Part shown: positions 42,930 to 50,749 of the stretch, in pieces
Layout: the number at the start of each line of letters is the position of its first letter
How positions within the stretch are numbered: the stretch's first letter is position 1
Translations under genes and position numbers: made by a program
Notes under the pieces: model-generated
What the model was told of the DNA's origin: nothing
The model's input: only the letters and a program-made list of their open reading frames with translations
Database searches by the model: none
NCBI GenBank assembly: GCA_022009855.1
Contig: CP091727.1
Coordinates: 3,658,001 to 3,722,000, forward strand
DNA from: Lentisphaeria bacterium
GTDB lineage: Bacteria > Verrucomicrobiota > Lentisphaeria > Victivallales > Victivallaceae
DNA length: 64,000 nucleotides
Reading direction: 5' to 3'

Positions 42930-43723
42930 GATCCATTTCCTTTCGAGGTGTTTTTCAGAATATTCTTCAATCGTTCGACTCCCGAAAATAGGCGCGGGCC
43001 GAGCCGGCAGACCAGATCGGGATCGGGGAGGGGGCGAACCGGGAGCGCCCGCAGCCACTCCGGCAGTACGGAGGCGTTCCCGGCAATCAGAACGAGGTCC
43101 GGCTGCTGTTCCGCAATCCATTCGGGAGAGACGGTGACATAGGCGCGGTTGAGATTGCCTGCGAGATTCCTCCCTCCGGCGAGTTCGATCATCTGATGGA
43201 TGAAACTCCGCCGCCCGGCCACGACCGCCGGATCGATTCCGGCGAGAAACAGGACGGAAATTTTTTCATTCTCCGGAACGGTCGCGGCGTCGCGGCGGAG
43301 AGCGGCAAGTCGTTTTTCCGCGAGAAGAGCTTCCCGTTCCCCTGCTGGCAGATTGAGCAGCCGGCCCAGGCGGCGCAGCAAAGCGGGGTAATCCTCCAGC
43401 GTACGGTCTGGCAGTTCGACGAAGCGGATCTTGAGCGAAGCCAGGAGCTGCGCCGTTCCGCGCCCGGGTTGTGGAGTGGAGACGACCAGCGTCGGCGCGA
43501 GTGCGGCGATCCGTTCCGGGGAGGGGGAGAGAAATTTCCCGACCGAAGGAATCCCGGTGACGGAAGAAGGGGTCGTGCAGGAGTCGGTTCGTCCGGCCAG
43601 GAGCGATTTCCCGCCGATCAGACAGATTGCTTCCGTCAGGTTGGGGCTGAGTGAAATCACCCGTTCCGTCGCCGCAGATGTGAGGAGGAGAGAGAAGAAA
43701 AGGAGCAGAAACGGTGTTTTCAT
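42920..43723 (-). CDS. ABC transporter substrate-binding protein, BtuF/FecB type
   Basis: 267 residues, intact. MKTPFLLLFFSLLLTSAA is a signal peptide. RVISLSPNLTEAICLIGG is the BtuF opening; GIPSVGKFLSPSPERIAALAPTLVVS and VLFLAGIDPAVVAGRRSFIHQMIELAGGRN are its two lobes. These proteins carry cobalamin, haem or ferric siderophores in the periplasm to a BtuCD-type importer. No permease or ATPase genes are near. The end overlaps the fluC start by 10 bp. It is divergent from dtxR with 144 bp between, so an iron-related role is plausible. Confidence 0.87.
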   Translation of the reverse strand: MKTPFLLLFFSLLLTSAATERVISLSPNLTEAICLIGGKSLLAGRTDSCTTPSSVTGIPSVGKFLSPSPERIAALAPTLVVSTPQPGRGTAQLLASLKIRFVELPDRTLEDYPALLRRLGRLLNLPAGEREALLAEKRLAALRRDAATVPENEKISVLFLAGIDPAVVAGRRSFIHQMIELAGGRNLAGNLNRAYVTVSPEWIAEQQPDLVLIAGNASVLPEWLRALPVRPLPDPDLVCRLGPRLFSGVERLKNILKNTSKGNGSCH

Positions 43724-43810
43724 GGTGTTGGAACAGGTTCCGAAATTCGACAGCGTTATAATAAAGCTCCGCTTTCCACGGTTTGCAAGCCGGGAATGAG
43801 GAAAAACAGG

Positions 43811-43857
43811 TTGACACCGTCGAAAATGTCGAGTATATTAATAACGAAAACATCGAG
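43811..43857 (+). promoter_or_regulatory. Promoter of the DtxR gene with a direct repeat around the -10
   Basis: TTGACA (43811-43816), 17-bp spacer, TATATT (43834-43839). Two similar 14-mers, TCGAAAATGTCGAG (43820-43833) and ACGAAAACATCGAG (43844-43857), lie 24 bp apart on either side of the -10 (three mismatches). They could be operator half-sites for autoregulation. Confidence 0.55.
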
Positions 43858-43867
43858 GGTATTCCAT

Positions 43868-44554
43868 ATGGCCACAACCGTAGATATTTCCAGCAGTCTC
43901 GAGGATTATCTCGAAGCGATCGCCGAGATCATCGAACAGAAGGGACATGCTCATACCAAAGACATCGCCGACCGTCTGAAAGTCAAAATGCCGTCGGTCA
44001 CCAATGCGCTTCAGGCGCTGTCCGCCCGCGGACTGATCAATTATCAGTCTCATACGCCGGTCGAACTGACCACTGTCGGTGCGGAAACCGCCGCGGTGAT
44101 CCGCCATCGGCACAAGGTGCTCAAGGAGTTTTTCTCTCAGGTGCTGAAGCTGGACGCGGAGTGCTCCGACTCCACCGCCTGCCGGATCGAACACGTGATC
44201 GGCGAAACGGTGTTGTCGCGCATTGTCGCTCTGGCGGAGGCGATTGCCGGGCGAGAGGATTGCGCTGCGCTTCGCGAATATCTTGAAACCACGATGCCGA
44301 AGATCTGTCCGGAGCCGGGAGAGGAGCTGCTTTCCCTGGATCAGCTTCCGGACGGAGAGTCCGGAGTGGTGGTTCATGTCGCGGAAAACCTGCGCGGCAT
44401 CAAAAAGTTCGCCGACCTGGGGCTGGTTCCCGGCACACTTCTTCAGATGGAAGGGCGCGCACCGTTCGGAGACCTGCTCCGGGTCAAGGTGATGGGCAGC
44501 AGTCTCTCCATGCGCGCCGGGGATGCGATGCATATCTGGGTCAAGCTCACCTGA
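43868..44554 (+). CDS. DtxR/MntR family metal-dependent repressor with C-terminal FeoA-like domain
   Basis: 228 residues, intact. ATG 43868 is preceded by GAGGGT. The winged helix is SLEDYLEAIAEIIEQKGHAHTKDIADRLKVKMPSVTNALQAL. The metal-binding dimerisation domain has VIRHRHKVLKEFF, DAECSDSTACRIEHVIGETVL (Glu, Cys and His ligands). The C-terminal SH3/FeoA-like domain starts LLSLDQLPDGESGVVVHVAENL and ends MRAGDAMHIWVKLT. It represses iron or manganese uptake when loaded with metal. It is followed after a terminator-like hairpin by feoB, the likely target. Confidence 0.93.
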   Translation: MATTVDISSSLEDYLEAIAEIIEQKGHAHTKDIADRLKVKMPSVTNALQALSARGLINYQSHTPVELTTVGAETAAVIRHRHKVLKEFFSQVLKLDAECSDSTACRIEHVIGETVLSRIVALAEAIAGREDCAALREYLETTMPKICPEPGEELLSLDQLPDGESGVVVHVAENLRGIKKFADLGLVPGTLLQMEGRAPFGDLLRVKVMGSSLSMRAGDAMHIWVKLT

Positions 44555-44570
44555 ATGGGAGCTTTTTTTT
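44543..44570 (+). terminator. Attenuator-like terminator between dtxR and feoB
   Basis: AAGCTC (44543-44548) pairs with GAGCTT (44559-44564), loop 10 nt, ending in a run of eight T (44563-44570). The stem overlaps the end of dtxR. The following feoB start is at 44620, so feoB probably depends on read-through or its own promoter. Confidence 0.7.
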
Positions 44571-44619
44571 GCGGATCAGTTTTAGCTTTATCTAACTATT
44601 TTACAGGATACTCCTAATC

Positions 44620-46775
44620 ATGAACGAACGTATCTGCCGGGTGGCTCTGGCCGGGAATCCCAACTGCGGCAAGACCACCATCTTCAACGCGCTGACCGGT
44701 ACCAGACAGCATGTCGGAAACTATCCGGGCGTCACGGTCGAGCGGAAATGCGGCACCTGCCGGATCAAGGATCTCTCCGTGGAGCTCATCGATCTGCCGG
44801 GTATCTACAGCCTCTCCTCCTCTTCCCCTGAGGAGAAAGTTGCCTTCCGCGAGCTGTTGCACGGAGAGATCGATCTGATACTCAACGTGATCGATGCCAG
44901 CAACGCCCAGAGGAATCTTTACCTCACCACGCAGCTCGCCGAGCTGGATCTGCCGATAGTGCTGGTGTTCAATATGATCGATGACGCCGAGAAACGCGGG
45001 CTGGAATTTGATTTTGAGAAGTTCAGCGGATTTTTTCGGTGCACCGGTCATCACGACGGTGGGATTTTCCGGCCAGGGGATCGACCAGCTTCGAGACATT
45101 ATTTATCGCATTGCGCATGAGGCAAATCCGCAGCGTCCGGTCAAGCCGAAGTACGGGCCGAAAACCGATCAGGCGATTCGGGCGCTGACGGAAAAGATCC
45201 GTGAACTTCAGCGTCCTGAGACGCGTCGCATTCCTCCCCGCTATTTTGCGATCAAGCTGCTGGAGAACGACAGTGAAATCTCTTCCCGACCGGAGTTTGC
45301 ATCGCTGCTGCCGGAGGCGGCCGAATGGCGACAGGCGATTACCAACCGCAACGGGTTGAACAGTGAAGTGCTCATGGCCGACTATCGGTATGGCGTCATT
45401 GCCGGTGCCTGTCGGGAGGCGATCCGGATCAGCAACGATGTGCGGCGTCAGCTTTCCGACTCAATCGACCGGGTGGTGACCAACCGTTTTTTCGGCCTCC
45501 CGATATTTCTGCTGATGATGTATCTGGTGTTCATGTTCACCTTCGTCATAGGACAGTATCCGATGGACTGGCTGGACGCCCTTTTCGGAGCGTTGGCGGA
45601 CGGGATCAATGCGATCTGGCCGACCGGACAGGCGGAGTTTTTCCGACGGCTGCTGGTGGAGGGAATCATCGGTGGCGTCGGCGGCGTGCTGGTGTTTCTG
45701 CCGAACATTCTGCTGCTCTTCATGGCGATCGCCTTTCTGGAGGGAACCGGTTACATGGCGCGGGCGGCGTTTGTGATGGATGGTTTCATGCACATGTTCG
45801 GACTGCACGGCAAGAGTTTCATCCCGATGCTGTTGGGGTTCGGCTGTTCAGTTCCGGCGATCATGGCGACTCGAACCATTGAATCCGAGCGTGACCGGCT
45901 TACGACGATCATGATTATCCCCTTTATGAGTTGCGGGGCCCGCCTGCCGATCTATTCTCTGATCATTCCGGCTTTCTTTGCGGTGCGGTATCAGGCGTTG
46001 ATGATGTGGATCATGTATGTGATCGGCGTCGTTGTTGCGCTCTTCTGTGCGCTGTTGCTCAAATCGACGCTGTTCCGGGGTGAGGGGGGAGGTGTTTGTC
46101 ATGGAGCTGCCTCCCTACCGGCTGCCGACGGGGCGCAGCATTCTCATTCAGATGTGGGAGCGTGCGGTGATGTATCTGCACAAGGCGGGGACGCTGATTC
46201 TCGGGGCTTCGGTCATACTCTTTCTGATCAACACCTTCCCGGAGAAGACCGATTTCGGAGCGACTGGTGAGAAGCTGGCCGCCGTGGAACAGAGCACGAC
46301 ACTTTCCGCCGAGGAGAAAAAGGTGGAGCTCGCGGAGTTGAACGGAGAAATCAAGGCGCAGAAACTGGAGTATTCCACGGCCGGCCGGCTCGGACGGGCG
46401 CTTTCGGTGGTTCTCTCGCCGATCGGATTTGACTGGAAGGTCAGTTCCGCGCTGATCGGCGCGTTTGCCGCCAAGGAGGTTTTTGTAGCGCAGCTCGGTG
46501 TACTTTTTTCGATCGAGGACGCCGAGGCCTCCGCGGACAGTTTGCAGGCGAGGCTCCGGCAGGCGTACACGCCGCTTCAGGCGTTCTGCATCATGCTGTT
46601 CTGTCTGCTGACGATCCCCTGCATGGCGACGGTGGCGATTGTCCGCAGAGAGACCAACTCCTGGAAGCTGACGTTTTTCCAGATGGGGTTGTATACGGTG
46701 GTTGCCTATGTGATGACGTTCATCGCCTTCCGAATCGGATTGCTTTTCGGAATCGGCACGACTTTTCTGAGTTGA
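44620..46775 (+). CDS. feoB: Ferrous iron transport protein B (two frameshifts)
   Basis: About 717 residues. The N-terminal G domain has G1 GNPNCGKTT, G2 GNYPGVTVE, G3 DLPGIYSL and G4 NMID. The helical spacer and core membrane domain follow after a frame change at T6 (45031-45036, one T extra), which restores FSGFFGAPVITTVGFSGQG. VFLPNILLLFMAIAFLEGTGYMARAAFVMD and LLGFGCSVPAIMATRT are the Gate motifs with the conserved Cys. A second change near 46083 leads to EVFVMELPPYRLP. It is the inner-membrane Fe(II) importer. No separate feoA gene is present. Confidence 0.95.
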
Positions 46776-46778
46776 GAG

Positions 46779-47456
46779 ATGGATTTCGACGAGCGGTTTG
46801 AGCGGGTGCGGCGCCGGGTGGAGAACAAACTTGGCAATGCAGCCGGCTGTCACGATTTCGACCATACGCTGCGAGTGCTTCACAATGCGGAACTTTTGGC
46901 AGCGGAACTGCCGGAGGCAGATCGGAAAATTGTCCGGCTCGCGGCGTTGCTGCACGATTTTGCCCGGCCGGAGGAGATGGCGTCAAAAGGCGGTATCTGC
47001 CATGCGCTGCTTGGGGCTGAGCTGGTCCGGCCGCTGTTGGAGGAGTGCGGTTTTCCCGCGGATGTTGCGGAGAAGGTCTCCCGGGCGGTGTTGACCCACC
47101 GTTACCGTGCCGGTCGTCGTCCTGCCACTCTGGAGGCGGAGATTGTTTACGATGCCGACAAACTGGATTCGCTCGGCGCTGTCGGCATCGGGCGTGCCTT
47201 TCTCTTTGCCGGCCGTGAAGGCGCCCGGCTTCATAATACTGCGGAAGAGGCGCTCTCTTCGGAGGCTTACAGCCGGGAGGATACCGCTTATCGTGAATAT
47301 CTGGTGAAGCTCTGCAAACTGCCGGAATGCATGTTGACGGGTCCAGGGCGCCGGCTCGCTGTGGAACGGGCGGCATTCATGAAGGCATTTTTTGACCGGC
47401 TTAACGCCGAGACCGCCTCTGCGTTTTCCATGGCCGTTTCTCCTTTCTCCGGTTAG
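46779..47456 (+). CDS. HD-domain phosphohydrolase
   Basis: 225 residues, intact. H-HD-D motif: GCHDFDHTLRVLHNAELLA, AALLHDFARP and, further on, YDADKLDSLGA. These residues bind the metal that cleaves phosphate esters of nucleotides. This YedJ/uncharacterised HD branch has no defined substrate. It starts 3 bp after the feoB stop, so the two are co-transcribed. Confidence 0.85.
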   Translation: MDFDERFERVRRRVENKLGNAAGCHDFDHTLRVLHNAELLAAELPEADRKIVRLAALLHDFARPEEMASKGGICHALLGAELVRPLLEECGFPADVAEKVSRAVLTHRYRAGRRPATLEAEIVYDADKLDSLGAVGIGRAFLFAGREGARLHNTAEEALSSEAYSREDTAYREYLVKLCKLPECMLTGPGRRLAVERAAFMKAFFDRLNAETASAFSMAVSPFSG

Positions 47457-47977
47457 AGTTCGATCACGAGAATCCTGCAGAAAGCAGACCCGTTCCCACG
47501 CGTCTTCCCTCGGAAAGAGCGCAATTACCCGGACGTTGTCACGGGACCCGTATTACCGGTAATCGGCAGGAGAGTCTGTACGGTCCACAAAATGTTCGGG
47601 TGAAACGATCTGAGAGGAAGGTGCGCGCCCGGAAATTGCTTCGCGAAGACGAAGACACTGCTTTCCATCAGCAACGCGAGTAACGAACATCCGGCGAAGA
47701 TGGTTTTTCCGAAATCCATCAGGTACCCGAACGGCCGGTTCCTGGCATCGGGATACCTGCGGTGAATTCAACACGGTTGCCGGAATGTTGCCTCCGGGGG
47801 ATTTCCCTCCTGTACCTCGGTCTGAATAAGGCGGAATTTAAAAGCATCCACATGTACCACCTTGAGCACCAGCATGGAAGCACGACCGCTCGAAACGGAA
47901 TGTGATGAATTGTTCCGGGGAGGAAGGTCCTTGTCGCAAATCGGACAATTTTTGTCGGGAAGAACCCTCTTTCTTCC

Positions 47978-48006
47978 TTGAATCCGAATGTGCAATATCG
48001 TATAAT
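47978..48006 (+). promoter_or_regulatory. Promoter of the LacI-prepilin transcription unit
   Basis: TTGAAT (47978-47983), 17-bp spacer, TATAAT (48001-48006). It places the start near 48013, so ATG 48038 is the translation start, and the upstream in-frame ATG at 47978 is excluded. The ~520 bp before it (47457-47977) hold no gene I can support. Confidence 0.75.
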
Positions 48007-48037
48007 TATAGAGGAAATCGAGGGAAAGAAAGGGATT

Positions 48038-49033
48038 ATGAACCGGATTCAGTTTCAGACAATCGCCAATGAAGTCGGTGTCAATGTTCGGACAATCTAC
48101 CGTGTCATGAACAACAACGGCGCAGTTTCCAATTCCACCCGGAAAAAAGTGGTGAACGCCCTGAACCGTTACGGCTATCTCTGCGCCGGACAGCGCAAAA
48201 GCGAGAACATCGTCTTTGACATCTGCAAAAATGAATTTGTCGAACGCATCGGCATTCAGTTGATGCAGTCGCTTTCCATGCAGGATTTCAAGTGTATTCC
48301 CACTAATCATATGGAGAATCGTGAACGATTCATGGCGGCGGTTTCCGATGCATCCGTTGTGGTGATGTGCTCCTTCCCAGGTCAGCGGCTTATTGATGAG
48401 ATTAAATTCGCAAATCCGGATTGTGTGGTCATCAATATTCTGGGTGGAAGTTGTGGTGATGTTGCCATTGATTCCGATGATTATCTCGGCGGAGCCATAG
48501 CGGCGCGCCATCTCTACGCGAACGGCCATCGGCATGTACTGGTGGCTTCGGCTCTTGATCAGCCCAATCATGTGGATCGTTGCAAAAGTTTTCGGGCGGA
48601 AATGATGTTTCTGAATCCGGCCTGTCAGGTCGATTTTCTGGAATTCGTGCCCGGCAGGGACGATGCGCCGTTCTTCTGGCATCGCTATTTCTCTGCGGAA
48701 AGGAATCTGCCGACGGCCATTTTCTGTACGATGGGCGGCATTGCCTATCATCTCCCCTATTATGCGGCAAAATACGGAATCCGGATCCCTGAGGATATCA
48801 GTCTGGTCTGCTACAACCGTCCCCGGGATTCCAATTTTCATTCCACATCGACGTGGGAACTCTTCCCTCTGGATTCGATCGTTTTCGAACCGGAACAAAT
48901 TGTCACATGGGCTAACTATTTCATTCTTCACCGGCCGCTGGATACGGCGGGAAATCCGGTGCATACGCTGATCCGGCCGAAACTGGTCGTCAACAATACG
49001 GTGAAAAACATAAACAGCGGGGAGGAGCTATGA
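48038..49033 (+). CDS. LacI-like transcriptional regulator
   Basis: 331 residues, intact. A short LacI-type HTH (QFQTIANEVGVNVRTIYRVMNNNGAVSNSTRKKVVNALNRYGYL) is followed by a periplasmic-binding-protein-like domain (VDYLGGAIAARHLYANGHRHVLVAS, then YAAKYGIRIPEDISLVCYN). The HTH lacks the usual N-terminal MATIKD lead. Its base composition is lower in GC than the surrounding genes. Its stop overlaps the ATG of the prepilin gene (ATGA at 49030-49033), so the regulator and prepilin are translationally coupled. It likely controls the downstream hydrolase locus. Confidence 0.87.
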   Translation: MNRIQFQTIANEVGVNVRTIYRVMNNNGAVSNSTRKKVVNALNRYGYLCAGQRKSENIVFDICKNEFVERIGIQLMQSLSMQDFKCIPTNHMENRERFMAAVSDASVVVMCSFPGQRLIDEIKFANPDCVVINILGGSCGDVAIDSDDYLGGAIAARHLYANGHRHVLVASALDQPNHVDRCKSFRAEMMFLNPACQVDFLEFVPGRDDAPFFWHRYFSAERNLPTAIFCTMGGIAYHLPYYAAKYGIRIPEDISLVCYNRPRDSNFHSTSTWELFPLDSIVFEPEQIVTWANYFILHRPLDTAGNPVHTLIRPKLVVNNTVKNINSGEEL

Positions 49034-49147
49034 ATCACTATCCGACAACTCTCTCGAGAAATACAAATTGGATAAGGTTTACTTTGATAGAACTTCTTAT
49101 CGTCATAGCGATCATCGCGATCCTTGCCGGAATGCTTCTTCCGGCTC

Positions 49148-49150
49148 TAA
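49148..49150. repeat. TAA target-site duplication, left copy
   Basis: TAA directly before the left end of the IS; the right copy is at 50110-50112. A TNA target is normal for some IS5 subgroups. Confidence 0.75.
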
Positions 49151-50109
49151 GAGCTTATCAACTAATAAATTGATTTTAATAGCTCCTTGTGCTATATTAT
49201 CTTCACGCAAAAACAATGGAGGTAAACATGGCAACGACAAGGCTGAGAACATGGGAAATAACGGATGAATTTTGGGCAAAAGTTGAAACATATATTCCGA
49301 ATGATTTACGTTGCCCCGGGGTAAATTATCGCCGAAAACCGGGAGGAGGGAGAAAATCTCGCTATGGAAACCGATTGTATTTTTCGGCTATCGTTTATGT
49401 TCTCCGCACGGGAATTATTTGGAATGCATTGCCGCGCAAGGAATTTGAAAATATCACATCACAAGCGGTACATAAAAAATTTATGCAATGGTCACGAGCT
49501 GGATTTTTTTCAAAAGCTTTGGCACGCTGGTCTTATGGAGTATGACGAGATGGAAGGGATTGCATGGGAATGGCAGTCGGCGGATGGTTCTCATGGAAAA
49601 GCGCCATTGGCGCAAGAACTTGCCGGAGCAAATCCAACAGACCGGGGTAAGCAAGGAAGCAAAAAAATCTACTCGTAGACGCAGTTGGCATCCCGTTGTC
49701 GATCGTCGTAACCGGAGCCAACAGGCATGATGCAGCCGTTCTTGATGAATTACTCAAGGAGCGTATGAAGCCCCTGGATTTTGAGCATTATGAACACATT
49801 ACTCAAAATGTTTGCTTGGATGCCGGATATGTCGGAAAAGCGGATGTTGCGTCAAGACATGGCATGGTGCCGCATATTCGACCTCGCGGAGAAGAAAAGA
49901 AGGCAATTGAACTGCATGGATTTCGTCCTAAACGATGGATTGTCGAGGTTGCACATTCGTGGTTCAACCGATTCAGAAAAAATTCATGTCAGATACGAAA
50001 AAACCGCCTGCGCATACAATGCCTTGCTGTACTTGGCAGCTATGATGATAACGATGAATAAAATTATGGCAATTTATCCTCCGTTATGATATTATTAGTT
50101 GATAAGTTC
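49151..50109 (+). mobile_element. IS5-family insertion sequence (959 bp)
   Basis: The element is bounded by 18-bp terminal inverted repeats with one mismatch: GAGCTTATCAACTAATAA (49151-49168) and the complement of TTATTAGTTGATAAGTTC (50092-50109). It carries one transposase gene and is flanked by TAA on both sides. It interrupts a prepilin gene, and its GC content is far below that of the surrounding DNA, as expected for a recent arrival. Confidence 0.92.
49228..50089 (+). CDS. IS5-family DDE transposase (about three frameshifts)
   Basis: About 287 residues across frames. ATG 49228 follows GGAGG. The N-terminal domain reads WEITDEFWAKVETYIPND, then GGGRKSRYGNRLYFSAIVYVLRTGIIWNALP. The first catalytic Asp is in WEWQSADGSHGKAPL, the second in NVCLDAGYVGK (YVG motif), and the Glu in WIVEVAHSWFNRFRK, the usual IS5 Y-R-E region; RYEKTACAYNALLYLAAMM ends the protein. 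The frame changes lie near 49520, 49675 and 49980. Whether the element is active depends on whether those indels are real. Confidence 0.9.
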
Positions 50110-50749
50110 TAAGTTCCGCACGGGCGAAGGGGCAGACGATCTCCTGTGCGTCCAATCAGAAAAAATATTGCCCTGATGAGCATTCAATATGCCGGCGACA
50201 ACAATGATTTCATGCCTCCCACCTACAATGACAACTATCTGAATCCCGCGCCGAATTATCGTTTTCTGAATTACTCCTGGCTGTACGCTACACACCGTTA
50301 TACGGGGAAGGAGGTCGTGTGGGGTGCTCCGACAAATCAGGTTTATCGGTGCTCGGCGGCGCCCGAGGAGGTATTCGTCAGCGCCGATGTCCCGGAGATG
50401 CTGATGTCGAATTATGCATGGACCAACCGCATGGGAGCGAAACTTGACTGGTGCGAGAGAAATACTATGAAGCGTCTCTCAAAATGTCGTTTTCCATCCG
50501 TGACCGGATACATGCTGGATCTCGCGGAGGGAAAATATGATGCGATCACTCCCAGCTATCTTGGCTCCTGCCCGCCGGAAAAATTCAAGCGCCATCAACT
50601 GAAACCCAATGCCGCGTTCATCGATGGGCACGTGGAGAACATTCCCTATGCCTCGCTGCCGGTAATGCGCAGTGGTGTTTATATTCTTGGCTGGCCGGAA
50701 GGCGGCAGTCTGAACCCCTGGTAACCGTGACAGGAAAGAGAGGAAATCA

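Larger units (their letters stand above)
49030..50724 (+). pseudogene. Prepilin-like protein gene split by an IS5-family element
   Basis: The 5' part (49030-49150) encodes MNHYPTTLSRNTNWIR then FTLIELLIVIAIIAILAGMLLPAL; the 3' part resumes after the insertion at 50110 with SSARAKGQTISCASNQKNIALMSIQYAGDNNDFMPP and runs to 50724, ending GWPEGGSLNPW. Excising the element and one copy of the TAA duplication rejoins PAL with SSAR in frame (GCT CTA AGT TCC GCA). There is one extra A in the A6 at ~50160. The rejoined protein would be ~243 residues, with the typical FIDGHVENIPYASLP C-terminal region. It is inactive as it stands. The residue before the Phe of the FTLIE motif is Arg instead of Gly. Confidence 0.88.

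Noticed and set aside
41128..42936. A 602-aa open frame on minus across rarA and the fluoride channel gene
   Set aside because: It is antisense to rarA, which has complete AAA+ motifs. High GC gives long antisense frames. The protein is Arg-rich and matches nothing.
44981..45120. Programmed ribosomal frameshifting as an explanation for split genes (for example in feoB)
   Set aside because: The split sites differ in direction and sequence, occur in unrelated genes including essential ones, and lie in ordinary homopolymers without a shared slippery heptamer and pseudoknot.
47525..47719. A 64-aa minus frame with a hydrophobic start in the gap before the LacI gene
   Set aside because: It has a membrane-like stretch (FAGCSLLALLMESSVFVFA) but no ribosome site, no neighbours on minus and no relative I recognise. 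It could be a relic, but I cannot support it.
47768..48964. A 398-aa minus frame opposite the LacI gene
   Set aside because: Antisense to an intact regulator that has its own consensus promoter. The downstream end in the intergenic region has no recognisable domain.
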